Positions 6,121 through 13,076 of a DNA stretch of 22,409 nucleotides are shown piece after piece. Under the pieces are notes generated by a model. That model was not told the origin of the DNA, made no database searches, and saw only the letters and a program-made list of their open reading frames with translations. Both the position numbers and the translations under genes were made by a program. The stretch comes from Planctomycetota bacterium (GTDB lineage: Bacteria; Planctomycetota; Planctomycetia; Pirellulales; Lacipirellulaceae), in assembly GCA_022614705.1 (NCBI GenBank), contig JAKEIB010000070.1, positions 1-22,409 on the forward strand, given 5' to 3'. Position 1 is the first letter of the stretch. Every line of letters begins with the position of its first letter.

Positions 6121-9100
6121 ATGCCCGTCGCCGAACTCACCCCCGAACAGCAGTGCGCGATCCAGACGCGCGACGTCTCCGTCGCGCTCTCCGCCGGGGC
6201 AGGCTGCGGCAAAACGTTTGTCCTCACGCAACGTTTCATATCCCACCTCACGCCCGAAGATGGACGCGAAGACCGGGCCCGCCTCGGCCAGTTGATCGCG
6301 ATTACATTCACCGACGCCGCCGCGCGCGAGATGCGGGCCCGCATTCGCAATGCGTGCTACGAGCAACTGACGCAGGCGAAATCGAGCGCGGAACAAGACC
6401 ACTGGCTGCGACTCATGCGCGAGATCGACTCCGCGCGCGTGAGTACGATCCACGCATTCTGCGCGGCGCTGCTCCGAACCCACGCCGCGGCGGTCGGCCT
6501 TGATCCACTGTTCGGCGTGTTAGACCAGAGCGACGCCGACGTGCTGCAGCTCGATGTAATCGACGACGTCCTGCGCGAACAGCTCGCGAAACTTGACGAC
6601 GAAACACTCGATCTCTCCACCGCTTACGGCTTAGCGCGCCTCAAGCAACAAATCTCGGCGTTCGTCGGACGCCGTCACGAAGAATCTTTTCAATATTGGC
6701 TGGCCGCGACCCCCGACGATATGATCGCCCGCTGGCGCAACTGGCACAAGGACGAGGCATTCCCACTCGCCGTGCGCGAAATCGCCGCCGCCGCGCCGAT
6801 CGATCGTATTCTTGAATTGCTGCACGACGTAACGCCCGACGGCACGAAGCCCAAATTCGCCGACGCGCGTGCCGACTTGCTGGATTTGCTGCCGCGGCTT
6901 CACGATCAAAACGTCACCACCAAGGAACTGAATTCGATCCGCGAGAGCGCGAAAGTGCAGGGCGTCTGCTCCACCAAGGATTGGCGTACCGCCGATGAGT
7001 ACGGCCACTATCGCGACGCCTGCCGCGAGCTGCGCGATGCGATCGACCAGCACGCGCCCAAAGCGTTCGATCCCGACGCCGCCCGGCCCACCGCCGAGCT
7101 CGGCCTCGCGCTGCTGCGACTCACGAACAAAGTCGTCGCCAAATATGAGCAGCGTAAGCGAGCGCAAGGCATGCTCGACTTCGATGATCTGCTCGCCACC
7201 GCGTACACGTTCCTCACCGAGCCCAAGAACGCCGCGATCCGCGGGAAAATCTCCGACGACCTGCGTTTGCTGCTCGTCGATGAGTTCCAAGACACCGACC
7301 GGCTGCAGGCCAAGCTCGTAAAAGCGCTGTGCGGTGCAGGCTTCGACATCGGCCGGCTGTTCTTCGTCGGCGACTTCAAGCAATCGATCTACCGCTTCCG
7401 CGGCGCCGAACCGAACGTGTTTCGCGACTTGCGGGCGGACGTCCAAGAAAAAGGCCGGCTGCCGCTGACGCTCAACTTCCGTAGCCAGCCGGGCGTGCTC
7501 GACTTCGTGAACGCGCTGTTTTGCGACGCGCTTGGCACGGTGCATGAGCCGTATGAAAAGCTGCATGCCAGTCGCCCGCAAATCACCGAGCCGCCCTGCG
7601 TCGAGTTTCTCTGGACGATCGATCCAGAGAAAAACAATCGCCGAAACCCCGGCGCGGCGCTCGAGGCCCGTCGCCAAGAAGCTCGCGCGATCGCCCGTCG
7701 GCTGCGAATGCTGATCGACGACAGTGGACGCGTCTCTCCGATCGAAGATTCGCCGAGGCGAAGACGCGAAAATCCGAGTCTCGGAGAGACTCGGCCGCTC
7801 GAACTGGGCGACATCGCGATCCTCTTTCGCACGCTCAGCGACGTGCAGGTTTACGAAGAGGCGCTCCGCGAGTACGAGCTCGATTACTACCTCGTCGGCG
7901 GCCACGCATTCTACGCCCAGCAGGAAATCTACGACGTGCTCAACCTGCTGCGTGCGGTCGCCAGCACGGCCGACGAAGTGAGCCTGGCCGGCGTACTCCG
8001 CAGTCCGTTCTTCGCACTGGCCGATGAAACGCTGTTCTGGCTCGTCGACTCGGCCGGCAGCCTCAACGCCGGCCTGCGTCGGGGACTGGCTCATTTTGCG
8101 GAGTCTTCGGAGCAAAATGTACCTGTCCCCTTTTCCGCGCTGTCACCGGAAGAGCGCGCGAAAACCGTCGCCGCCGCCGATACCATTCGCCACCTGCGCG
8201 CCGTGAAGGACCGCGTCCCCATTGCGACACTGCTCGGCCAGGCGCTCGACCGCACCGGTTACGACGCCGTCTTGCTCGCCGAGTTCCTCGGCCAACGCAA
8301 GCTCGCCAACCTGCACAAGCTCATGGAACGCGCCCGCGCCGCCGAGCACGGCGGCGTGCTTGATCTCGACGGCTTCATCACACAACTCGCCCAGTTCATC
8401 GCCCAGCAGCCGAAAGAAGCCCTCGCGGCCACGCTTCCCGAAGCGGCCAACGTCATTCGCCTGATGACGATTCATCACGCCAAGGGCCTCGAGTTCCCAC
8501 TCGTCGTGCTGCCCGACCTCGACCGTCTGCCGCGCTTCGGCACGCCGCCGACCGCGCTCCACCCCGAGTTCGGTCCCCTCGTGCCGCCGCCCAGCGACGA
8601 TGATGAGCAAAAGAACATCGCCACCGGCATGAGCCTGTTCGCCGCCGTTGAAAAGGCGGAGGAGCTCGAAGAACGCAAGCGGTTGCTGTACGTCGCCTGC
8701 ACTCGCGCGGCCGACTACCTCATTCTCTCCAGCAGTCTCGAAGCATACAGCGAACCGAGGAGCGATTGGATGAAACTGCTCGCCGAGCGATTCAATTTGG
8801 AAACCGGCGCGTCTCTAGCCGATCTGCCGACCGACTATGTCGCTCCGCAAGTGCGCGTCGTCAGCGATCCGACCACGGACCACAAACCGATTGGCCGCCG
8901 GCGTGGCCCCGATCTGCTGAAGGTGCTCGACGATGCGCACGAACTTGCTGGCCAAGGTGAAGGCATCGTTCCGCCGGAAGTGGCGCCAATTCCCGTCGAC
9001 CGGACCGCCCGCCGCCAGTTCTCATTTTCGCGCTTAACCGGCCAGTTGGTTCGCGCCGAATCGCATGATCCCACCGAGCGAGCCGGGGCGTCCCCGCCCC

Positions 9101-9714
9101 CGTCCTCAATCGACCCACGTGGCCTCGGCACGCTCGTCCACGAAGCCCTCGCCCGTATCGACCTCAATGACCCCGCCGCGATCGCCGAATGGTGCGAACA
9201 TCTGGCCCCGCAACATGTCGTTGTGAATGCGGACGAAGCCGAGCAAATCGCCCGCGAACTAATCGAACGCTTTGCCGCCTCATCCCGCGGCCAACAGATA
9301 GCAAAATCCGCCGCCATGCACCGCGAATTAGAATTCATTCTCGCTTGGCCATTGGATCGCAAGTCGGCGAACGGCACCTACCTCCGCGGCTTCATCGATT
9401 GCCTCTACGTCGACTGCGAAAACCGCTGGCACCTGACCGACTACAAAACCGACAACATCACGGCCGCCGACGTGCCGCGCCACGCCAAACGTTACGCCAT
9501 GCAACTCTACGTGTATGCCATGGCCGCCGAACGAGTCCTAGGCCAGCCGCCGTCCGAACTCGTGCTCCACTTCCTCCGCCCCGGCGTCGAACACGTTTTC
9601 CCCTGGAACGACGCGGCCCGCCGCGCAGCGGTTGAAATGGTGAACGCCGCCATTGCATCTGAACAATCAAACCACTCGACGTATGTTCTCGAAGAATTAC
9701 AAATTGCAAACTAA
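6121..9714 (+). CDS. addA: AddA-like UvrD/Rep helicase with C-terminal nuclease
   Basis: This 1197-residue protein is the motor and second nuclease of the AddAB break-resection complex. All superfamily 1A motifs are present: the Q motif TPEQQCAI; Walker A AGAGCGKT (residues 25-32, K31); motif Ia AITFTDAAA; motif II VDEFQDTD (D387, E388); motif III VGDFKQSIYRFRGA; motif IV LTLNFRSQPG; motif V MTIHHAKGLEFPLV; and motif VI LLYVACTRAADYL. The C-terminal RecB-type nuclease shows LVHEALARI, GFIDCLY (D1093), LTDYKTDN (D1107, K1109) and MQLYVYAMAA. Length and order fit AddA. ATG 6121 is the only start near the Q motif; there is no Shine-Dalgarno, and the leader is a heptamer array. Three repeat elements (7724-7796, 8081-8130, 9077-9106) lie in frame inside the gene. 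Probably co-transcribed with addB. Confidence 0.93.
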   Translation: MPVAELTPEQQCAIQTRDVSVALSAGAGCGKTFVLTQRFISHLTPEDGREDRARLGQLIAITFTDAAAREMRARIRNACYEQLTQAKSSAEQDHWLRLMREIDSARVSTIHAFCAALLRTHAAAVGLDPLFGVLDQSDADVLQLDVIDDVLREQLAKLDDETLDLSTAYGLARLKQQISAFVGRRHEESFQYWLAATPDDMIARWRNWHKDEAFPLAVREIAAAAPIDRILELLHDVTPDGTKPKFADARADLLDLLPRLHDQNVTTKELNSIRESAKVQGVCSTKDWRTADEYGHYRDACRELRDAIDQHAPKAFDPDAARPTAELGLALLRLTNKVVAKYEQRKRAQGMLDFDDLLATAYTFLTEPKNAAIRGKISDDLRLLLVDEFQDTDRLQAKLVKALCGAGFDIGRLFFVGDFKQSIYRFRGAEPNVFRDLRADVQEKGRLPLTLNFRSQPGVLDFVNALFCDALGTVHEPYEKLHASRPQITEPPCVEFLWTIDPEKNNRRNPGAALEARRQEARAIARRLRMLIDDSGRVSPIEDSPRRRRENPSLGETRPLELGDIAILFRTLSDVQVYEEALREYELDYYLVGGHAFYAQQEIYDVLNLLRAVASTADEVSLAGVLRSPFFALADETLFWLVDSAGSLNAGLRRGLAHFAESSEQNVPVPFSALSPEERAKTVAAADTIRHLRAVKDRVPIATLLGQALDRTGYDAVLLAEFLGQRKLANLHKLMERARAAEHGGVLDLDGFITQLAQFIAQQPKEALAATLPEAANVIRLMTIHHAKGLEFPLVVLPDLDRLPRFGTPPTALHPEFGPLVPPPSDDDEQKNIATGMSLFAAVEKAEELEERKRLLYVACTRAADYLILSSSLEAYSEPRSDWMKLLAERFNLETGASLADLPTDYVAPQVRVVSDPTTDHKPIGRRRGPDLLKVLDDAHELAGQGEGIVPPEVAPIPVDRTARRQFSFSRLTGQLVRAESHDPTERAGASPPPSSIDPRGLGTLVHEALARIDLNDPAAIAEWCEHLAPQHVVVNADEAEQIARELIERFAASSRGQQIAKSAAMHRELEFILAWPLDRKSANGTYLRGFIDCLYVDCENRWHLTDYKTDNITAADVPRHAKRYAMQLYVYAMAAERVLGQPPSELVLHFLRPGVEHVFPWNDAARRAAVEMVNAAIASEQSNHSTYVLEELQIAN
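7724..7796. repeat. CGAGTCTC palindrome element inside addA
   Basis: Contains GTGG-A-CGCGT...ACGCG, then CCGAGTCTC (7774-7782) facing GAGACTCGG (7786-7794). It shares these blocks with the reverse complement of 1961-2010 but has about 20 extra bases in the middle. It encodes AddA residues 535-559 (SGRVSPIEDSPRRRRENPSL and on), just before 'LGDIAILFRTLSDV'. Confidence 0.75.
8081..8130. repeat. GGGGACTGGC palindromic element inside addA
   Basis: Arm 1 (8081-8099) is identical to the addB arm; arm 2 (8112-8130, GCAAAATGTACCTGTCCCC) differs from it by one base. The loop is only 12 nt, against 30 nt in addB. It encodes RGLAHFAESSEQNVPVP, residues 654-670. Confidence 0.92.
9077..9106. repeat. AGCGAGCCGGGGCG 30-mer inside addA
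   Basis: Thirty bases match 19135-19164 (opposite strand) at 29 positions; GGGGCG faces CGCCCC in the middle. Here it is read ERAGASPPPSS, a linker just before the nuclease domain. In the surface protein gene it is read in another frame. Confidence 0.85.
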
Positions 9715-9756
9715 GTAAGCCGCCAGTTAAAAATCACGTTGCTGTCTAAACGATTC

Positions 9757-9830
9757 TTGAACAGGAGGAAACAGAGAAAACGGAGACTATTTCATCCCCC
9801 CCTCTGTTGTCTCTGTTTCCTCCTGTTCAA
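9757..9830. repeat. GAACAGGAGG inverted repeat, copy 3
   Basis: Arms 9757-9785 and 9802-9830 pair at 27 of 29 positions around a 16-nt loop. It lies 42 nt after the addA stop. Its right arm creates a false in-frame N-terminal extension (SLFPPVQK) of the next gene. Confidence 0.9.
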
Positions 9831-9860
9831 AAGAATCTGAGTTATAGCTCTCTAAGGCCC

Positions 9861-11099
9861 ATGCCCGCTGCCGCCTCCCAACGCGCCTTCGCCCTGGAAA
9901 TCGTCCAGAAGCTTCGCGCTGCTGGCTTCGAAGCGCTCTGGGCCGGCGGCTGTGTGCGCGACGAACTCCTCGGCCTCGCGCCGAAGGATTACGACGTCGC
10001 CACGAGCGCCACGCCCGACCAGATTCGCGACCTCTTTGGCCGCCGCCGCACGCTGCCGATCGGCGCGGCCTTCGGCGTCGTAACCGTTCTCGGCCCGCGC
10101 GCCGCTGGCCAGATCGAAGTCGCCACCTTCCGCACCGACGCCGCCTACAGCGACGGCCGCCACCCCGATAGTATCACCTTTACCGACGCCCAGCACGACG
10201 CTCAGCGCCGTGACTTCACGATCAACGGCGTCTTCTACGATCCCCTATCGGAACAAGTCGTCGACTACGTCCACGGCCAGGACGATTTAAACGCAAGAAT
10301 TATCCGAGCGATCGGCGACCCACGCTTGCGTTTTCACGAAGACAAACTCCGCATGCTCCGCGCCGTTCGCTTTGCCGCCGCGTTTGGCTTCGCGATCGAG
10401 CGCGACACGCTCCGCGCCATCCAGCAAATGGCCGGCGAAATCATAACCGTCAGCGCCGAGCGCATCGGCATGGAAATCCGCCGCATGCTCCTGGATCCAA
10501 ACCGCGCCGTTGCACTCGGCCTGCTGCGCGAGTCGAATCTGCTACTGCACGTGTTGCCAGAAATCGCCAAGCTGCCCGATGACTTTTGGAGAGAAATGCT
10601 CGACCAAATGGAGCGACTGCGTACGCCCACGCTTGCACTCGCGCTGGCCGCGCTGTTGATGTCGGTGGATGAAGTGAGCGTTGGCGAAGCTGGTCGCCGT
10701 CTGCGTTTCACGAACAAAGAAATCGACCGCACGGTCTGGCTACTCAAAAACCTGGTGACGATCGCCCACGCACCCACCGTGCCCTGGCCAAAGCTGCAAC
10801 GCGTGTTGGTGCATGACGGAGCGGCGGAGCTGGTCGCGCTTGTCGAATCATTCACGGACGCGATCGACCCCGCCGTCGCTTTCTGCCGCGAGCGTCTCGC
10901 GTGGCCGGCCGAGCGGCTCAATCCGCCGCCGCTGGTCGACGGCGCTGATCTCATCGGCCACGGCCTCGCGCCCAGCCCGCAGTTTTCCACACTGCTGGAA
11001 CAAATCCGCGACGCCCAGCTCAACGGCGAAATCGTCACCCGCGAAGAAGCCCTGGCCCTCGCCGACAGTTTGCGCAATGGCGGCGAAACGTTACGATAA
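9861..11099 (+). CDS. class II tRNA nucleotidyltransferase (CCA-adding / poly(A) polymerase family)
   Basis: A 412-residue enzyme that transfers AMP or CMP to RNA 3' ends. The head domain shows AGGCVRDELLG, the metal-binding pair in KDYDVAT, the flexible-loop region with VATFRTDAAYSDGRHP, and RRDFTINGVFYDP. The neck follows as GDPRLRFHEDKLRMLRAVRFAA, then ERIGMEIRRML. This order is that of bacterial class II enzymes, which include CCA-adding, CC-adding, A-adding and poly(A) polymerase members; these cannot be told apart here, but CCA addition is the best guess because the tRNA in this window lacks an encoded CCA. ATG 9861 is chosen over the upstream 9807 start because the extra 18 residues come from the repeat at 9757-9830; a weak TAAGG lies at 9853-9857. 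It follows addA by 146 bp and may share its transcript. Confidence 0.88.
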   Translation: MPAAASQRAFALEIVQKLRAAGFEALWAGGCVRDELLGLAPKDYDVATSATPDQIRDLFGRRRTLPIGAAFGVVTVLGPRAAGQIEVATFRTDAAYSDGRHPDSITFTDAQHDAQRRDFTINGVFYDPLSEQVVDYVHGQDDLNARIIRAIGDPRLRFHEDKLRMLRAVRFAAAFGFAIERDTLRAIQQMAGEIITVSAERIGMEIRRMLLDPNRAVALGLLRESNLLLHVLPEIAKLPDDFWREMLDQMERLRTPTLALALAALLMSVDEVSVGEAGRRLRFTNKEIDRTVWLLKNLVTIAHAPTVPWPKLQRVLVHDGAAELVALVESFTDAIDPAVAFCRERLAWPAERLNPPPLVDGADLIGHGLAPSPQFSTLLEQIRDAQLNGEIVTREEALALADSLRNGGETLR

Positions 11100-11153
11100 G
11101 CTCCAGCTTCGGTACTCCCAACTAGCCGCGACCAGCTAGCAAATTATGGACAA

Positions 11154-11218
11154 GCCGCGACCCCAACGGGTCGCCGGAAAACGCCGCGTCGGTCCCGGCG
11201 ACCCGTTGGGGTCGCGGC
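11154..11218. repeat. perfect 24-bp hairpin between genes
   Basis: Arms 11154-11177 and 11195-11218 are perfectly complementary over 24 bp around a 17-nt loop; they start GCCGCGACCCCAACGGG. The flank GTCGCGGCTGTTG is shared with 2267-2279. It starts 54 nt after the nucleotidyltransferase stop and could end that transcript, though no T-run follows. Confidence 0.9.
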
Positions 11219-11276
11219 TGTTGATCGTCATCGATAACGCGCACACGATAGAGTATCCACTCGAAAGGACTCATTC

Positions 11277-11819
11277 ATGCTCGACGATTCACTCCTCCTT
11301 GCCCAACAGGCCCCGCACGTCATTGGCTCGTACGACTTGCTCATGCTCGCGTCGCGAATCCTGCACATTCTCGGCGCAATCATTCTCGTCGGCGGCCTGT
11401 TTTACATTTGGGCCGTCGTCATCCCCCTCCCTTTTAGGGAGGGGCCAGGGGAGGGTTCATCCGATCAATACTTCGGCGGCCGCCGCGCCGCCTGGGCCAA
11501 ATGGATCGGCATCGCGTCGCTGCTGCTGCTCGTCACGGGCCTCTGGAACTTCATCGTCATGGTCAAACTCAACCAGTTGCACTGGACGTACCACATGCTG
11601 GGCACGTTAAAGATTGTTCTCGGTCTGGCGCTCATGTTCCTCGCCGCGCTGCTGGCCGGCCGAACCGCCGCCGATTCGATCCGCCAGAAGTGGCGCCTTT
11701 GGCTCAGCGTGACGCTGATCCTCGGCATCATCGTCGTCGCCGCGGGCAGCCTGATGCGCACCTACCCCCGCACGCCCAAGCTCGACTCCACCCCCGGTCC
11801 CACGCTCATCGCCCCATAA
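11277..11819 (+). CDS. four-helix inner-membrane protein, CopD-like
   Basis: The 180-residue product has four strongly hydrophobic segments at about residues 22-50, 75-98, 109-130 and 143-161. A short soluble tail follows (RTYPRTPKLDSTPGPTLIAP). The pattern 'LHILGAIILVGGLFYIWAVV', then 'GLWNF', 'YHMLGTLKIVLGLALMF' and 'LAGRTAAD' resembles CopD-like membrane proteins of planctomycetes, but I cannot assign a substrate. The start is supported by AAGGA seven bases before ATG 11277. Residues 49-61 (IPLPFREGPGEGS) are encoded by a dispersed repeat also present in addB, and fall exactly in the loop between helix 1 and helix 2, where they should do little harm. The gene is 36 bp upstream of the small coiled-coil gene. 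Confidence 0.8.
   Translation: MLDDSLLLAQQAPHVIGSYDLLMLASRILHILGAIILVGGLFYIWAVVIPLPFREGPGEGSSDQYFGGRRAAWAKWIGIASLLLLVTGLWNFIVMVKLNQLHWTYHMLGTLKIVLGLALMFLAALLAGRTAADSIRQKWRLWLSVTLILGIIVVAAGSLMRTYPRTPKLDSTPGPTLIAP
11423..11458. repeat. PLPFREGPGEGS element inside the membrane protein gene
   Basis: Matches 3521-3556 in addB at 34 of 36 bases, in the same strand and frame. The only differences are in the small loop (AAT in addB, TTT here). It encodes the loop after the first membrane helix. Confidence 0.88.
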
Positions 11820-11855
11820 CGCCTAACCTCTTGCCGACAGCCGAAAGCCCCCGCG

Positions 11856-12026
11856 ATGGACAAAAAAGCCAAAAAACGTATCGACCTCCTCCACAAAAAA
11901 ATCAACGACCTCCAACAGCGCCTGGCCGGCGCCCGCAAGCAAATGGACGACCCGAGTGAAGTGACCCAACTCGAATCCGAGCTCGCCGCCGCCCAACAAG
12001 AAATCGAAAAACTCAAATCCTCATAA
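11856..12026 (+). CDS. small coiled-coil protein, 56 residues
   Basis: ATG at 11856 to TAA at 12024-12026. The product starts MDKKAKKRIDLLHKKINDLQ, continues QRLAGARKQMDDPSEVTQLE and ends in EIEKLKSS. It is highly charged, with leucine/isoleucine spacing suited to two short helices broken by DDPSE, i.e. a helical hairpin or dimeric coiled coil. From memory, very similar short proteins (KKR-x(4)-KKI ... QQLAGA-x(2)-QMDDP) are conserved in planctomycetes without a known function. It lies 36 bp after the membrane protein gene, so probably the same transcript. No ribosome site is clear. Codon use matches its neighbours, which supports a real gene despite its size. Confidence 0.7.
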   Translation: MDKKAKKRIDLLHKKINDLQQRLAGARKQMDDPSEVTQLESELAAAQQEIEKLKSS

Positions 12027-12028
12027 AG

Positions 12029-12066
12029 CCGCGAGGGTGCCACGCCTCAAGCGTGGTCGGTCGCGG
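12029..12066. repeat. nested hairpin after the small coiled-coil gene
   Basis: CCGCGA (12029-12034) pairs with TCGCGG (12061-12066), and inside it CCACGC (12040-12045) pairs with GCGTGG (12051-12056). It starts 2 nt after the stop codon at 12026. It may stabilise or end the upstream transcript; no T-run follows. Confidence 0.5.
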
Positions 12067-12164
12067 AATTGTGGTTGCAGAATCGTCGTCGCAATGCCCT
12101 AGCTGAGTCGCTAGAATTCAGTCGCATTTAAGAAAGGTCGGAATTCTTCCTGCCCCCAACTTCC

Positions 12165-13076
12165 ATGAACCGGCGAAAAATCTTTACCGTTGCGATGATA
12201 TTTGCTGTTGTCTTGGTTAACCTCACGTTCGGCGACGTCGCCAGACCAGCGTGGCCGCTTTGGAAAATCAACGCCGACGGCACCGGCCTCGCACCATTCG
12301 CCGATACGCCCGGCTATAGCTGCGGCTCGCCGGATTGGTCGCCAGACGGCAAGTACGTCGCCTACGACACCTGGCCTGTTGAAAAAACTTTCAGCGATTC
12401 GCAAGTCGCGATCGTCCCCGCCGACGGATCGCAGCCGCCGCGCCTGCTCGGGCCTGGCGCTATGCCAAGCTGGTCGCCGGATGGCACGCAATTGGTTTGT
12501 CACACATATCCGGGCGCGTATCAAACGCACCAGATCGTCGTCATGAAAGCCGACGGCACGGGCCGCGAACCGATCCTCAACCACTGGGGCAGCCCGCGCT
12601 GGTCGCCGCGCGGCGATCTCATCGCGTCGATCGGCGTGGACCGCGGAATTGCTCTGTTCGATTTGGGTACCGGAAAAGAACGAAGCGTCCTTCGCGGCCC
12701 CTTTACATTGAACCATGGATTCAGTATTTCGCCCGACGGCCGCCGCGTTTGCTTCGGCGATACGGACGGTGGCGTAGCGCTCGCGATGCTCGATGATCGG
12801 ATGACGCAGGCCACGGTCCGTTGGTTGGTGCGGTCGGGGTCATGTACCCATTCTTCCTGGTCGCCGGACGGCACGCGGGTCGTCTTCCAATGGCAGCCGC
12901 CGAACCAAAAACTGGAACAGTTGTATGTGATGAACGTGGACTCGGACGAAACGCCTACCTGGCTGCCCGGCCAGGATCGGACCCGTAACAATATCAATCC
13001 CGACTGGTCGCCTGATGGGAAGACAATCGTTTTCTCAAGCTTCCTACCGGCCAAGAACCCGCAATCCGCCCAATGA
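12165..13076 (+). CDS. secreted PD40 (TolB-like) beta-propeller protein
   Basis: The 303-residue product starts with a signal peptide (MNRRKIFTVAMIFAVVLVNL, cleavage near residue 23) and then carries six PD40-type repeats with the core W-S-P-D-G: SPDWSPDGKYVAYDT, PSWSPDGTQLVCHT, SPRWSPRGDLIAS, FSISPDGRRVCFGD, SSWSPDGTRVVFQW and NPDWSPDGKTIVFSS. Such repeats build a six-bladed propeller like that of TolB, but the TolB N-terminal domain is absent, so this is not TolB. It should act in the periplasm, perhaps by protein binding. No Shine-Dalgarno is visible before ATG 12165. Its stop overlaps the next start by four bases (ATGA), indicating translational coupling to the LRR protein. Confidence 0.85.
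   Translation: MNRRKIFTVAMIFAVVLVNLTFGDVARPAWPLWKINADGTGLAPFADTPGYSCGSPDWSPDGKYVAYDTWPVEKTFSDSQVAIVPADGSQPPRLLGPGAMPSWSPDGTQLVCHTYPGAYQTHQIVVMKADGTGREPILNHWGSPRWSPRGDLIASIGVDRGIALFDLGTGKERSVLRGPFTLNHGFSISPDGRRVCFGDTDGGVALAMLDDRMTQATVRWLVRSGSCTHSSWSPDGTRVVFQWQPPNQKLEQLYVMNVDSDETPTWLPGQDRTRNNINPDWSPDGKTIVFSSFLPAKNPQSAQ

Noticed and set aside
6631..8115. 494-codon minus-strand frame opposite addA
   Set aside because: It lies antisense to intact helicase motifs and has no recognisable domain.
9807..9860. Upstream extension of the nucleotidyltransferase from 9807
   Set aside because: The added residues (SLFPPVQK) come from the inverted repeat at 9757-9830, and the family N-terminus fits ATG 9861.
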